Origin: Xanthomonas sp. SI | GTDB lineage: Bacteria > Pseudomonadota > Gammaproteobacteria > Xanthomonadales > Xanthomonadaceae | Assembly: GCF_014236855.1 (NCBI RefSeq) | Contig: NZ_CP051261.1 | Location: 3,968,001-4,032,000, forward strand | DNA: 64,000 nucleotides | Reading direction: 5' to 3' | Part shown: positions 1 through 13,601 of the stretch, in pieces | Numbering within the stretch: the stretch's first letter is position 1 | Layout of the letters: every line of letters starts with the position of its first letter | Position numbers and translations under genes: made by a program | The notes under the pieces: model-generated | Told to the model about the DNA's origin: nothing | The model's database searches: none | What the model saw: the letters and a program-made list of their open reading frames with translations, nothing else

Positions 1-700
<700 letters not shown>

Positions 701-789
701 GGTGTTTCTCCGAAAGGAGGAATACGTGTCGATGGGCTGTCAGAGCGCTGCGGCGGCGCGGGTGCCCTGCGGCACCCGCGCCTGCGCGA

Positions 790-4941
<4,152 letters not shown>

Positions 4942-5075
4942 GAGGTATCACCTTGGCTGTGCGGGCCGCGCGTCCGCGGCCCTGAGTGAACATAAATTGT
5001 CAGTTGGAAGTCGCTGGTATTGCCGGCACCAGCACGCCTTCTCTTGCTACTTCCAACTACCAACTCGATGAGGCT

Positions 5076-5157
5076 GGGAATCGGGAATGGAGACACGGGA
5101 ATCGGGAGAGCACGCGACGCGGCTTTTCCGATTCCCCATTCCCTATTCCCGGTTCCC
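5076..5157 (-). repeat. GGGAAT-type inverted repeat in the rplL-rpoB spacer
   Basis: The 297 bp between rplL and rpoB hold an array of GGGAATCGGGAATGG units (5076-5108) followed by the complementary order (5128-5157), so the transcript can fold into a long hairpin. A second small hairpin, GGGGAC-TTGC-GTCCCC, lies at about 5177-5192. No other gene is visible in the spacer. In E. coli this interval carries an attenuator and an RNase III site; whether the repeat here plays that part is inference. The same repeat type recurs at 6241, 12085 and 13515 as inverted arrays and at 24794 and 59581 as direct arrays. Confidence 0.7.
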
Positions 5158-5238
5158 GCCTGAAACGGCCAAAGGCCGGGGACTTGCGTCCCCAGCCTTC
5201 GATGCATCACCTGACACGCTGGCGATGCAAGATGCCGA

Positions 5239-5610
5239 TTACTTGATTTCGACGGTCGCGCCGGCGGCCTCGAGATCCTTCTTGAACTTCTCGGAATCTT
5301 CCTTCGACACGGCTTCCTTGACGGTCTGCGGAGCACCTTCGACGAGGTCCTTCGCTTCCTTCAGGCCCAGGCCGGTGATGGCGCGGACGGCCTTAATGAC
5401 TTCGACCTTCTTCTCGCCGATAGCCTTCAGGATGACGTTGAACTCGGTCTGCTCTTCGACCGGGGCAGCAGCAGCGGCCGGGCCGGCAGCGGCGACCGGG
5501 GCGGCGGCGGAGACGCCAAACTTCTCTTCGATGGCCTTGACCAGCTCCATCACTTCCATGAGGGTCTTTTCGGCGATTGCGTCGACGATCTGTTCGTTAG
5601 ACAGGGACAT
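5239..5610 (-). CDS. rplL: 50S ribosomal protein L7/L12
   Basis: Stalk protein of the large ribosomal subunit that recruits translation GTPases; 123 residues. The N-terminal dimerisation helix ([33 protein letters not shown] in outline) is joined by an Ala/Pro hinge at about residues 34-52 to the conserved C-terminal domain with [24 protein letters not shown] sequence. It follows rplJ by 64 bp and precedes rpoB, the standard order. Part of the rplJL-rpoBC unit presumed to be autoregulated by the L10-L12 complex. Confidence 0.98.
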   Translation of the reverse strand: MSLSNEQIVDAIAEKTLMEVMELVKAIEEKFGVSAAAPVAAAGPAAAAAPVEEQTEFNVILKAIGEKKVEVIKAVRAITGLGLKEAKDLVEGAPQTVKEAVSKEDSEKFKKDLEAAGATVEIK

Positions 5611-5674
5611 TGTGATTACCTTTGGAATTTTTTTCTGGATGAGGTTCTAGTGAACCGTTTCAGGTGTCGCGAAC

Positions 5675-6214
5675 TTAAGCCGTTTCGGCCGGGGCTTCTT
5701 CCGCTGCGGCGGGGGCTTCTTCGCCACCACCGAGCTTGTCGCCCACTGCCTTGACCGCGCGTGCAAACATGCTCGCCGGCTCGGCGAGGACGCGTGCCAG
5801 CATGGCCAGCGCCTGCTCGCGGGTCGGCAGCGATGCCAACACCTCGAGGTGAGCGGCCGGATACAGCTGGCCACCCATCGACACGACCTTGGCTTGCAGC
5901 TTGTCGTTACCCTTGGCGAATTCCTTGATCAGACGACCGGCAGCGCCGGGTTCTTCCGTCGAGAACGCATACAGCAGCGGACCGACCAGCGCGTCCTGGA
6001 CGCACTCGTATTCGGTACCGGCAACGGCACGCGCGGCCAGGGTGTTCTTGACAACACGCAAGTACACACCGGTTTCGCGCGCCTTCTTGCGCATCGCGGT
6101 CAGCTGGGCGACCGTGATGCCGGCGTACTCGGCAGCAACCAAGGAGTGAGCCTTCGCGGCAACGTCTGCCAGTTCGGCGACGACTTCTTGCTTCTGGGAC
6201 AGATTGAGAGCCAT
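5675..6214 (-). CDS. rplJ: 50S ribosomal protein L10
   Basis: Stalk base protein, 179 residues, that binds 23S rRNA and carries L12 dimers on its C-terminal helix. The start [22 protein letters not shown] and the segment [20 protein letters not shown] are typical. The C-terminus is Glu/Ala rich ([15 protein letters not shown]). A clear GGAGGAG-like Shine-Dalgarno precedes the ATG at 6212-6214. The 489 bp upstream spacer should contain the L10 autoregulatory leader. Confidence 0.98.
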   Translation of the reverse strand: MALNLSQKQEVVAELADVAAKAHSLVAAEYAGITVAQLTAMRKKARETGVYLRVVKNTLAARAVAGTEYECVQDALVGPLLYAFSTEEPGAAGRLIKEFAKGNDKLQAKVVSMGGQLYPAAHLEVLASLPTREQALAMLARVLAEPASMFARAVKAVGDKLGGGEEAPAAAEEAPAETA

Positions 6215-6540
6215 TGCACTCCTCCGTTAAAGCAGAGAGTCGGGATTGGTGATTCGGGATTCGTCAGGAGCGATACCGCCGCCCTTGCCAATCCCCGATC
6301 GCGAATCGCGAATCCTCGCTTCAAACAAACTCCGCTTGCGGCTCCTGCCGCTTGCGGTCCTGGGCGGCCTCCATCCTGGATGCCGGGGACGCCGAATGGC
6401 ATCCCAGTTGGTGGCCGTTCCAGACCTGGAGTGAGCGCGCTCGGGAAACCCCGAACTGGCCTGAACCAGAAAAACTCCAGAAAGGCGGCACCATCTACGC
6501 CGGCGCGTCCCCGAGGGGACTGGATTAAGCGATCCCGCTG
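6215..6540 (-). promoter_or_regulatory. candidate L10 leader RNA (rplJL autoregulation)
   Basis: The rplA-rplJ gap is 489 bp with no gene. On the minus strand the part nearest rplJ holds several stem-forming stretches and a CGTAGATGGTGCCGCC segment (complement of about 6485-6500) that resembles the conserved core of gammaproteobacterial L10 leaders. By position this is where L10(L12)4 binds in known cases. The remainder, 6541-6703, shows a TACCGAC/GTCGGTA inverted pair (6541-6547, 6584-6590) and a repeated GGCGTCGCCG, but nothing I can name. A covariance search would decide the exact limits. Confidence 0.45.
6241..6315 (-). repeat. GGGATT-type inverted repeat in the rplJ leader
   Basis: Left array CGGGATTGGTGATTCGGG (6241 on) and right array CCAATCCCCGATCGCGAATC (6288 on) are complementary in order, giving an imperfect hairpin only 27 bp before the rplJ start codon. 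It belongs to the same family as the repeats at 5076, 12085 and 13515. Its closeness to the rplJ start suggests it must be compatible with, or part of, translational control of L10. Confidence 0.65.
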
Positions 6541-6703
6541 TACCGACGGCGACTCCTTGCCATATCGAGCTTCCGTGCCCGTCGTCGGTATGCGCCGACC
6601 GCGCCTGCGGTCTTTGACGGCTTCGCTCCGGGTTGCCCCTCGGCGACGCCTTCAAAAGGGTGGAACCGGCGACGCCCCTCGCGGAGCGCCGCCGTATCGC
6701 GAA

Positions 6704-7402
6704 TTACTTCAGGGACAGCGAAGCCTGATCGACGGTGACGCCCGGACCCATGGTCGAGCTCACCGAGATCTTCTGCAGGTAGGTACCCTTGGACGTGGCC
6801 GGCTTGGCCTTGACCAGGTCCATCAGCAGCGCCTGCAGGTTGTTCTTCAGCGCTTCGTCTTCGAAGCTGGCCTTGCCGATGGTGCAATGGATGATGCCGG
6901 CCTTGTCGGTGCGGTAGCGCACCTGACCCGACTTGGCGTTCTTCACCGCTTCGGCCGGATTGGCCGACACGGTGCCGACCTTCGGGTTCGGCATCAGGCC
7001 GCGCGGGCCCAGCAGCGTGCCCAACTTGCCGACGACGCGCATCGCGTCCGGGGTGGCGATGACCACGTCGTAGTTCAGGTCGCCGGCCTGCATCTTCTCG
7101 GCCAGGTCGTCCATACCGACGGCTTCGGCGCCAGCGGCCAGGGCTTCGTCAGCCTTGGCGCCGGCCGGGGCGAACACCGCCACGCGCACGCTCTTGCCGG
7201 TACCGGCCGGCAGCACGGTGGAACCGCGCACCTGCTGGTCGGACTTCTTGGCATCCACGCCCAGGCGCACGGCCACGTCGACGGCTTCGACGAACTTGGC
7301 CTTGCTGGTGGACTTGAGGATCTTCAGCGCTTCGTCGATCGAATACGCCTTGCCCGGCTGCACGGCAGCACGGATTGCTTTCTGTCGCTTGGTCTGTGCC
7401 AT
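6704..7402 (-). CDS. rplA: 50S ribosomal protein L1
   Basis: L1 stalk protein, 232 residues, binding 23S rRNA near the E site; in enterobacteria it also represses rplKA translation. Typical segments are [20 protein letters not shown] and the [18 protein letters not shown] motif. It starts 3 nt after the rplK stop, so the two are translationally coupled. The start ATG is followed by AQTKRQKAI, a slightly shortened N-terminus that is normal in this group. Confidence 0.98.
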   Translation of the reverse strand: MAQTKRQKAIRAAVQPGKAYSIDEALKILKSTSKAKFVEAVDVAVRLGVDAKKSDQQVRGSTVLPAGTGKSVRVAVFAPAGAKADEALAAGAEAVGMDDLAEKMQAGDLNYDVVIATPDAMRVVGKLGTLLGPRGLMPNPKVGTVSANPAEAVKNAKSGQVRYRTDKAGIIHCTIGKASFEDEALKNNLQALLMDLVKAKPATSKGTYLQKISVSSTMGPGVTVDQASLSLK

Positions 7403-7405
7403 CGC

Positions 7406-7834
7406 TTAACCCTCCACCGTCAGGCCCATGCTGCGGGCGGAACCCGCAATCGTACGTACCGCCGCTTCCAGCTCGGCTGCAGTCAGGTCGGCTTCCTTCG
7501 CCTTGGCGATCTCTTCGAGCTGCTTGCGGGTGACCTTGCCCACCTTTTCGGTGTTCGGGCGCTTGGAACCGGAGGTGACGCCTGCCGCCTTCTTCAACAG
7601 CACGCTCGCAGGGGTGCTCTTGGTGATGAAGGTGAAGGTACGGTCCGAATAGGCCGTGATGATGACCGGAGTGGGCAGGCCCGGCTCCAGCTTCTGCGTG
7701 GCGGCATTGAACGCCTTGCAGAATTCCATGATGTTCAGGCCGCGCTGACCCAGCGCAGGACCGACCGGCGGCGAGGGATTGGCCTGACCGGCCTTCACCT
7801 GCAGCTTGATGTAACCGACTACTTTCTTTGCCAT
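7406..7834 (-). CDS. rplK: 50S ribosomal protein L11
   Basis: L11, 142 residues, the GTPase-centre protein needed for RelA activation. The N-terminal proline-rich segment [23 protein letters not shown] is intact, as is the C-terminal rRNA-binding domain ([20 protein letters not shown]). It is the first gene of the rplKAJL-rpoBC run after a 200 bp spacer holding an extended -10 promoter and a hairpin. Confidence 0.98.
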   Translation of the reverse strand: MAKKVVGYIKLQVKAGQANPSPPVGPALGQRGLNIMEFCKAFNAATQKLEPGLPTPVIITAYSDRTFTFITKSTPASVLLKKAAGVTSGSKRPNTEKVGKVTRKQLEEIAKAKEADLTAAELEAAVRTIAGSARSMGLTVEG

Positions 7835-7926
7835 TTCAGTGGTCTCCGGGTGCTAGCGCCCAACTTGCAGGCTCCCCATCGCGACGGGAAAATCACGTGT
7901 CCCGCCATCACGTTTGAAGTGCGCAG

Positions 7927-7947
7927 AAAGCCGCCTTGCGGCGGCTT
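7927..7947 (-). terminator. hairpin between nusG and rplK (terminator or attenuator)
   Basis: On the minus strand AAGCCGCC-GCAA-GGCGGCTT forms an 8 bp GC-rich stem followed by a short TTT run. It sits between the candidate rplK promoter (about 7990) and the rplK start (7834), so it could end transcripts from secE-nusG, or attenuate the rplK transcript itself. The T-tract is short, so termination would be partial. Confidence 0.45.
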
Positions 7948-7987
7948 CCGGCCCTGCCAGGCGGCGAGCCTGGACAGCGAGCCGCGC

Positions 7988-7996
7988 AGTATAGCA
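7988..7996 (-). promoter_or_regulatory. candidate extended -10 promoter for rplKAJL-rpoBC
   Basis: The minus strand reads TGCTATACT, a TGn-TATACT extended -10, about 154 nt before the rplK start codon. No good -35 hexamer lies 16-18 bp upstream, which is acceptable for an extended -10 promoter. It fits the usual arrangement in which rplK has its own promoter downstream of nusG. Confidence 0.45.
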
Positions 7997-8034
7997 GAGA
8001 TTTTGGCGTCCGGCGCAGCTGCGCCGGCGCGGGC

Positions 8035-8592
8035 TCAGGCCTTCTCGACCTGGCCGAATTCCAGCTCCACCGGGGTGGAGCGGCCGAAGATCAGCACCGC
8101 GACGCGCAGGCGGCTCTTCTCGTAGTTGACTTCCTCGACCACGCCATTGAAGTCGTTGAACGGGCCATCGGTGACGCGGACCATTTGGCCCGGCTCGAAC
8201 AGTACCTTCGGACGCGGCTTCTCCACGCCATCCTGAACGCGCTGCAGGATCGCATCGGCCTCTTCGTCGCGGATCGGCAGCGGGCGATCGGCGGTGCCGC
8301 CGATGAACCCCATGACCTTCGAGGTTTCCTTGACCAAGTGCCAGCTTTCGTTGTCGATGCGCGGGATGCCGGCTTCTTCGTGGGTCTCGATCTGCACCAG
8401 CACGTAGCCCGGAAAGAACTTGCGCTCGGAACGGCGCTTCTGGCCGGAGCGCATTTCGATCACTTCCTCGGTCGGCACCAGCACGTCGCCGAAGCGCTCC
8501 TGCATCTCGTCACGCACAATGCGGTCGCGCAGCGCTTGGGCCACGGACTTCTCGAAGCCTGAATAGGCGTGAACGACATACCAACGCTTCAC
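8035..8592 (-). CDS. nusG: transcription termination/antitermination factor NusG
   Basis: Processivity and Rho-linked factor, 185 residues. The start [25 protein letters not shown] is the conserved NGN domain, and the C-terminal KOW domain reads [25 protein letters not shown]. It lies 13 bp after secE, in the standard secE-nusG pair. Confidence 0.99.
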   Translation of the reverse strand: MKRWYVVHAYSGFEKSVAQALRDRIVRDEMQERFGDVLVPTEEVIEMRSGQKRRSERKFFPGYVLVQIETHEEAGIPRIDNESWHLVKETSKVMGFIGGTADRPLPIRDEEADAILQRVQDGVEKPRPKVLFEPGQMVRVTDGPFNDFNGVVEEVNYEKSRLRVAVLIFGRSTPVELEFGQVEKA

Positions 8593-8605
8593 TGCTGCAC
8601 TCTCC

Positions 8606-9019
8606 TCAACGACTCACGAACCACTGCATCAGCTTCTGGATCAGGAAATCGAACCCACCCAGCAGCAGACTCAGAATGATCACCACCACGATCACGACCC
8701 AGGTGGTGCGGATCGCTTCCTGACGGGTCGGCCAGACCACCTTGCGCAGTTCGAACCGGGACTCGGACACGAACTCGCGGGACTCGCGCCCCTTGGCGGT
8801 CAGCAGAAACACCGCGGCGGCCGCAACCAGGCCGACGATGACCGCCAGGCCACGCAGCGGCCCGGACCAGCTACCCAGCTGCGTCGCACGACTCGGCTCG
8901 CCGAACCAGAACCAGACAAACAGGCCCGCAACCACCAGCAAGGCAGCGATGACGTACTTGACGATATCGCCACCAGTGGATGCGGCGTTGCCTTTGGAAT
9001 GCTCGATCTTGCTGTTCAT
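8606..9019 (-). CDS. secE: preprotein translocase subunit SecE
   Basis: Essential membrane subunit of the SecYEG channel, 137 residues, in the long three-helix form. Hydrophobic segments lie at roughly residues 20-40, 56-74 and 105-128, and the conserved amphipathic segment [20 protein letters not shown] precedes the last helix. It follows tRNA-Trp by 50 bp, so tRNA-Trp, secE and nusG probably share a transcript. Confidence 0.97.
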   Translation of the reverse strand: MNSKIEHSKGNAASTGGDIVKYVIAALLVVAGLFVWFWFGEPSRATQLGSWSGPLRGLAVIVGLVAAAAVFLLTAKGRESREFVSESRFELRKVVWPTRQEAIRTTWVVIVVVIILSLLLGGFDFLIQKLMQWFVSR

Positions 9020-9069
9020 CCGACTCTTGCGGCTATGCGACCAAGGTCACTGGATAGGGTGCGGCAAAT

Positions 9070-9145
<76 letters not shown>

Positions 9146-9249
9146 GTAGTAAGAACGATTGCACTTCCCTTAGACGGCGAAGGCGGACCGAAGGTTCCGG
9201 CCCGCCCTTCGCTGAACCCGGCGGCCGAAGCCGCCTGCACATCGTCAAA

Positions 9250-9273
9250 CTGCGGCGACCGAAGTCGCCGCAG
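9250..9273 (-). terminator. strong hairpin directly after tuf
   Basis: Seven bases downstream of the tuf stop the minus strand forms CTGCGGCGAC-TTCG-GTCGCCGCAG, a 10 bp stem with a UUCG loop followed by TTTG. A second, weaker hairpin (GGCGGC-TTC-GGCCGCC) follows at about 9221-9240. The stem is strong but the U-tract short. It probably ends most tuf transcripts before tRNA-Trp. Confidence 0.6.
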
Positions 9274-9279
9274 CGGGCA

Positions 9280-10470
9280 TTACTTGATGATCTTGGCTAC
9301 CACGCCGGCGCCGACGGTACGGCCACCTTCGCGGATCGCAAAACGCAGGCCTTCGTCCATCGCCACCGGGTTGATCAGCGTGACCACCATCTTCACGTTG
9401 TCGCCCGGCATCACCATCTCCACACCTTCCGGCAGCTCGCAAGCGCCGGTGATGTCCGTGGTGCGGAAGTAGAACTGCGGACGGTAGCCCTTGAAGAACG
9501 GGGTGTGACGGCCGCCTTCGTCCTTCGACAGCACGTAGACTTCGGCTTCGAACTCGGTGTGCGGCTTGATCGAACCCGGCTTGCACAGCACCTGGCCGCG
9601 CTCCACGTCGTCACGCTTGGTGCCGCGCAGCAGCAGACCGGCGTTGTCGCCCGCCTGGCCCTGGTCCAGCAGCTTGCGGAACATTTCCACGCCGGTGACC
9701 GTGGTCTTCTGCGTGGCGCGGATGCCGACGATTTCGATTTCGTCGCCCACCTTGATGATGCCGCGCTCGATACGACCGGTCACCACGGTGCCGCGGCCGG
9801 AGATCGAGAACACGTCTTCCACCGGCATCAGGAACGGCTTGTCCACGTCGCGCTGCGGCTCCGGGATGAACGTATCCAGCGCTTCCACCAGCTTCAGGAT
9901 CGACGGCACGCCGATCTCGCTCTGGTCGCCTTCCAGCGCCAGACGCGCCGAACCGTGGATGATCGGGGTGTCGTCGCCCGGGAAGTCGTACTTGCTCAGC
10001 AGCTCGCGCACTTCCATCTCGACCAGCTCGAGCAGCTCGGCGTCGTCGACCATGTCGGCCTTGTTCAGGAACACCACGATGTGCGGCACGCCGACCTGGC
10101 GCGACAGCAGGATGTGCTCGCGGGTCTGCGGCATCGGGCCGTCAGCGGCCGAGCACACCAGGATCGCGCCGTCCATCTGCGCCGCACCGGTGATCATGTT
10201 CTTGACGTAGTCCGCGTGACCCGGGCAATCGACGTGCGCGTAGTGACGGTTCGGGGATTCGTACTCCACGTGCGCGGTCGAGATCGTGATGCCGCGCGCC
10301 TTCTCTTCCGGCGCCGCGTCGATCGCGTCGTATGCCTTGAACTCGCCGCCGAAGCGCTCTGCGCCGATCTTGGTCAGCGCCGCGGTCAGCGTGGTCTTGC
10401 CGTGGTCGACGTGACCGATGGTGCCGACGTTGACGTGCGGCTTGGTGCGCTCGAACTTACCCTTGGCCAT
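9280..10470 (-). CDS. tuf: elongation factor Tu
   Basis: EF-Tu, 396 residues, delivering aminoacyl-tRNA to the ribosome. The G motifs GHVDHGKT (about 19-26), DCPGHADY and NKADM are intact, as are domains 2 and 3 (final residues [10 protein letters not shown]). It lies 45 bp downstream of tRNA-Thr, matching the tufB arrangement of E. coli; a second copy usually sits beside fusA and would be outside the window. Confidence 0.98.
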   Translation of the reverse strand: MAKGKFERTKPHVNVGTIGHVDHGKTTLTAALTKIGAERFGGEFKAYDAIDAAPEEKARGITISTAHVEYESPNRHYAHVDCPGHADYVKNMITGAAQMDGAILVCSAADGPMPQTREHILLSRQVGVPHIVVFLNKADMVDDAELLELVEMEVRELLSKYDFPGDDTPIIHGSARLALEGDQSEIGVPSILKLVEALDTFIPEPQRDVDKPFLMPVEDVFSISGRGTVVTGRIERGIIKVGDEIEIVGIRATQKTTVTGVEMFRKLLDQGQAGDNAGLLLRGTKRDDVERGQVLCKPGSIKPHTEFEAEVYVLSKDEGGRHTPFFKGYRPQFYFRTTDITGACELPEGVEMVMPGDNVKMVVTLINPVAMDEGLRFAIREGGRTVGAGVVAKIIK

Positions 10471-10515
10471 GGCTGCTTCTTCTCGGTGATCGTAGAAAGA
10501 TTTGAAGACTGAAGA

Positions 10516-10591
10516 TGGTGCTCACGAAAGGAATCGAACCTTCGACCTCCTCCTTACCAAGGAGGTGCTCTACCGACTGAGCTACGTGAGC
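10516..10591 (-). tRNA. thrT: tRNA-Thr (anticodon GGT)
   Basis: 76 nt with encoded CCA. Acceptor GCTCACG pairs with CGTGAGC, the anticodon loop reads TTGGTAA, and the T arm has GGTTCGATTCC. It is the last of three tRNAs read into tuf. Confidence 0.97.
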
Positions 10592-10621
10592 GTAGTTCTA
10601 TTGTGACACAAGCGCGTTCAA

Positions 10622-10695
10622 TGGAGCGGGAGACGGGAATCGAACCCGCACCATCAGCTTGGAAGGCTGAGGTTCTACCGTTGAACTACTCCCGC
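10622..10695 (-). tRNA. glyT: tRNA-Gly (anticodon TCC)
   Basis: 74 nt with encoded CCA. Acceptor GCGGGAG pairs with CTCCCGC, and the anticodon loop reads CTTCCAA. Middle member of the Tyr-Gly-Thr-tuf transcript. Confidence 0.97.
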
Positions 10696-10727
10696 TACGG
10701 GATGCCGCACTGCCACAACATAAAAAC

Positions 10728-10813
10728 TGGTGGAGGGAGGTGGATTCGAACCACCGAAGGCGTAAGCCAGCAGATTTACAGTCTGCCCCCGTTGGCCGCT
10801 TGGGTATCCCTCC
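10728..10813 (-). tRNA. tyrU: tRNA-Tyr (anticodon GTA)
   Basis: 86 nt with a long variable arm, as expected for a class II tRNA. Acceptor GGAGGGA pairs with TCCCTCC, the anticodon loop reads CTGTAAA, and CCA is encoded. First gene of the tRNA-tuf transcript. Confidence 0.97.
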
Positions 10814-10872
10814 AGCTACCCGTCCCGACCAGGCCGCAAGGCCGAAATCAGTACGGGGTGAAACAGCCCGCT

Positions 10873-10901
10873 ATTCTTCCCTGACATCCCTGCCTTGTCA
10901 A
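10873..10901 (-). promoter_or_regulatory. sigma70 promoter of the tRNA-Tyr/Gly/Thr-tuf operon
   Basis: The minus strand has a perfect -35 TTGACA (complement of 10896-10901), a 17 bp spacer and a -10 AAGAAT (complement of 10873-10878). The discriminator after the -10 is GC rich (AGCGGGC), the hallmark of stringently controlled stable-RNA promoters. Transcription would start near 10866, about 50 nt before tRNA-Tyr. Confidence 0.75.
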
Positions 10902-10981
10902 CAGTATTTTGACGCGATGTCGCAGGAAACGCGCACCGCGTGCGCCACGCCCGCGGCACGGCGCGAACGCGCGCATGCGGG

Positions 10982-12073
10982 TCAGACGTTGAAGCGGAAA
11001 TGCAGCACGTCGCCTTCCTGCACGCGGTATTCCTTGCCCTCCAGGCGCAGCCGCCCGGCCTCGCGCGCGCCGGCTTCGCCCTTGTACTTGATGAAGTCGT
11101 CGTAGGCGATGGTTTCGGCGCGGATGAAGCCCTTCTCGAAATCGGTGTGGATCACCGCGGCGGCCTGCGGCGCGGTCGATCCGGCCTTCACCGTCCACGC
11201 GCGCACTTCCTTGACCCCGGCGGTGAAATAGGTCTGCAGCCCGAGCAGCGAATACGCCGCGCGGATCACCCGGTTCAAGCCCGGCTCGGCCAGGCCCAGG
11301 TCGGCCAGGAAGGTGTCGCGGTCGGCGTCGTCCAGCTGCGACAGCTCTTCCTCGATCGCCGCCGACACCGGCACCACTTCGGCGCCCTCGGTGGCGGCAC
11401 GCGCGCGCACCGCATCCAGGTGCGGATTGTTCTCGAAACCGTCCTCGAGCACGTTGGCGATGTACATCACCGGCTTGAGCGTGAGCAGGAACAGATCGCG
11501 CACCAGCGCCTTCTCTTCCTCGTCCAGGCCCGCAGTGCGCCCGGCCTTGCCGTCGGCCAGCGCGGCCTGCAGCTTGGCCAGCACCGGCTTGCGCGCGGCC
11601 GCATCCTTGTCGCCACCCTTGGCGCTGCGCTCGGCGCGGTTCAGCGCCTTCTCGACGCTGTCCAGGTCGGCCAGGGCCAGCTCGGTGTCGATGGTCTCGA
11701 TGTCCGAGATCGGATCGACCTTGTTGTTGACGTGGATGACGTCGGCGTTCTCGAAGCAACGCACCACGTGGGTGATCGCATCGACCTCGCGGATGTGCGC
11801 CAGGAACTTGTTGCCCAGGCCCTCGCCGCTGGCCGCGCCGGCGACCAGGCCGGCGATGTCGACGAACTCGACCGCGGTCGGCACGACCTTCTGCGGATTG
11901 ATGATCTTGGACAGCTCGCCCAGCCGCGGATCCGGCACCGGCACCACGCCGATGTTGGGCTCGATGGTGCAGAACGGGAAGTTGGCCGCAGCGATGCCCG
12001 CCTTGGTCAGCGCATTGAACAGAGTCGACTTGCCGACATTGGGCAGGCCGACGATGCCGCATTTGATGCCCAT
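10982..12073 (-). CDS. ychF: redox-regulated ATPase YchF (Obg-like)
   Basis: Universally conserved P-loop protein of 363 residues. The G1 motif GLPNVGKST is at about residues 9-17, followed by the DIAG switch-type motif, a coiled coil (about 130-200) and the C-terminal TGS domain ending HFRFNV. YchF family members prefer ATP over GTP and act with ribosomes in stress responses. It follows pth, as it does in many gammaproteobacteria. Confidence 0.97.
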   Translation of the reverse strand: MGIKCGIVGLPNVGKSTLFNALTKAGIAAANFPFCTIEPNIGVVPVPDPRLGELSKIINPQKVVPTAVEFVDIAGLVAGAASGEGLGNKFLAHIREVDAITHVVRCFENADVIHVNNKVDPISDIETIDTELALADLDSVEKALNRAERSAKGGDKDAAARKPVLAKLQAALADGKAGRTAGLDEEEKALVRDLFLLTLKPVMYIANVLEDGFENNPHLDAVRARAATEGAEVVPVSAAIEEELSQLDDADRDTFLADLGLAEPGLNRVIRAAYSLLGLQTYFTAGVKEVRAWTVKAGSTAPQAAAVIHTDFEKGFIRAETIAYDDFIKYKGEAGAREAGRLRLEGKEYRVQEGDVLHFRFNV

Positions 12074-12084
12074 GGTTCACTTCC

Positions 12085-12158
12085 GGGATTTGGGATTCGG
12101 GATTGGAGATTCGCCACGCCGCAAGGCCACGAATCCCCAATCCCCAATCACGAATCCC
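12085..12158. repeat. GGGATT-type inverted repeat between pth and ychF
   Basis: The left array GGGATTTGGGATTCGGG (12085-12113) and the right array CGAATCCCCAATCCCC (12130-12158) are complementary in order around a 16 nt loop. This hairpin fills almost the whole 74 bp spacer and lies next to the ychF start. Same family as 5076, 6241 and 13515. Confidence 0.75.
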
Positions 12159-12732
12159 TGCTCGTATGCAGCCGCTTCATCGCCTCGTTGAAATCGCCCT
12201 GCACCGCCAGCGGCAGTACGGCGATGGCGTCGTCGATGGCGCGGTCGATCAGGATCTGGTCGTCCTTGCTTGCACGCCCCAGCACCCAGGGTACGACCTT
12301 GTCCTTGTGCCCGGGATGGCCGATGCCGATGCGCAGCCGATGGAAACCGGCATGCCCGAGCAGGCGAATGGTGTCGCGCAGCCCGTTCTGCCCGCCATGG
12401 CCGCCGTCAAACTTGAGCCGCGCCATACCCGGCGCCAGATCCAGCTCGTCGTGCGCCAGCAGCGCCTGCGCCGGTTCGATCTTCCAGTAGCGCAATGCGG
12501 CGGTCACCGACTTGCCGCTGAGATTCATGAAGGTGGCCGGTTTCAACAGCCATACCGCCTGCCCGGCCACATCGACCTTGGCGGTTTCGCCGAACAGCTT
12601 GGCGTCCACGCTCCAGCGCGCGCCGGCCCGCTCGGCCAGATGTTCGACAAAACGAAACCCGGCGTTGTGCCGGGTGTTCGCGTGTTCGGCTCCGGGATTA
12701 CCCAGACCGACGATCAGACGCAGACCAGTCAT
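12148..12732 (-). CDS. pth: peptidyl-tRNA hydrolase
   Basis: Releases tRNA from prematurely dropped peptidyl-tRNA; 194 residues. It contains GLGNPGAEHANTRHNAGF with the catalytic His of TRHNAG and the substrate Asn of GNPG, and HDELDLAPG plus GGHGGQNGLRD further on. It lies 54 bp after rplY, the usual neighbour. The last codons overlap the right arm of the GGGATT repeat. Confidence 0.98.
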   Translation of the reverse strand: MTGLRLIVGLGNPGAEHANTRHNAGFRFVEHLAERAGARWSVDAKLFGETAKVDVAGQAVWLLKPATFMNLSGKSVTAALRYWKIEPAQALLAHDELDLAPGMARLKFDGGHGGQNGLRDTIRLLGHAGFHRLRIGIGHPGHKDKVVPWVLGRASKDDQILIDRAIDDAIAVLPLAVQGDFNEAMKRLHTSRDS

Positions 12733-12786
12733 GCCGCAGCATCGCCGCGGCGCCCGGACCAGACGGTCCGGGCGCCGCGCAGGCGA

Positions 12787-13434
12787 TTACTTGCCGTCCT
12801 TCTTCGCCGGCTCGGCCGCGGCCGGGGCCTCGGTCGCTTCCGGCTCGGCTTCGACACGGCCGTGCTTGGCGATGACCACCGCCACGTCGTGCTCCTTGCC
12901 CAGCTTCAGCTCCGGCAGCTCGACGCCGGCCGGCAGCTTCAGATCGGACAGGTGGATCACGTCGCCGACGGACAGCGCGGACAGGTCGACTTCGACGAAC
13001 TCCGGCAGGTCCTTCGGCAGGCACACGACCTGGATCTCGTTCAGCTCGTGGGTGACGACCACTTCGGCCGACTTGCCGGCCGGCGAGGTGTCCTCGTTGA
13101 GGAAGTGCAGCGGCACCGAGGCATGCAGCACCTCGTTGTCGTTCACGCGCTGGAAGTCGATGTGCAGGATCAGCTGCTTGAACGGATGGCGCTGCATATC
13201 GCGCAGCAGCACCTTCTGGATGTCGCCGTTCAGGCTCAGGCTCAGGATCGACGAATAGAACCAGTCGTTCTGGCTGGCGAGCCAGACTTCGTTGTGGTTG
13301 AGCTCGATGTTGACCGGCTTCAGTTCGCCACCGTAGACGATGGCGGGGATCAGGCCGTCGCGACGGAGGCGGCGGCTCGCACCCTTACCCTCGACCTCGC
13401 GGCGCTGAACCTTGATTTCATGTGTGGTTGCCAT
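12787..13434 (-). CDS. rplY: 50S ribosomal protein L25/general stress protein Ctc
   Basis: 5S rRNA-binding protein in the long two-domain (TL5/Ctc) form, 215 residues. The N-terminal L25 domain opens MATTHEIKVQRREVEGKGASRRLRRDGLIPAIVYGG, and the C-terminal beta domain is followed by an acidic Ala/Glu-rich tail. Order prs-rplY-pth-ychF is the classical gammaproteobacterial order. Confidence 0.96.
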   Translation of the reverse strand: MATTHEIKVQRREVEGKGASRRLRRDGLIPAIVYGGELKPVNIELNHNEVWLASQNDWFYSSILSLSLNGDIQKVLLRDMQRHPFKQLILHIDFQRVNDNEVLHASVPLHFLNEDTSPAGKSAEVVVTHELNEIQVVCLPKDLPEFVEVDLSALSVGDVIHLSDLKLPAGVELPELKLGKEHDVAVVIAKHGRVEAEPEATEAPAAAEPAKKDGK

Positions 13435-13514
13435 TTGCGTTTACTACCTTGGTTGAATGAACCGCCTCGCGGCGGTTTTGAGGACTCTTCCGCGACCAGA
13501 AGAGTCGTTGGAAA

Positions 13515-13595
13515 GCCGGGATTCGGCATTCGGGATTGGGGATTCGCAACAGCGCCTGCTCTGCGAATCCCCAATCCCGAATCCCCAATCCCGGC
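13515..13595. repeat. near-perfect 34 bp GGGATT-type inverted repeat between prs and rplY
   Basis: Arms 13515-13548 and 13562-13595 are complementary over 34 bp with only about two mismatches; the loop is 13 nt. Each arm is itself built of GGGATT(C/G) units. The element fills the 167 bp prs-rplY spacer and would form a very stable RNA hairpin on either strand. No T-tract follows, so it is not a simple terminator; RNA processing or stability control is possible. Confidence 0.85.
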
Positions 13596-13601
13596 CTTTA
13601 A

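Noticed and set aside
5849..8125. 758-codon plus-strand frame across rplJ, rplA and rplK
   Set aside because: Runs through several certain ribosomal protein genes and their leader; a shadow frame.
13515..13595. GGGATT arrays as a CRISPR or as G-quadruplexes
   Set aside because: No unique spacers between constant repeats, so not CRISPR. GGG/GGGG tracts could form quadruplexes on one strand, but the complementary second array makes a hairpin the simpler reading.
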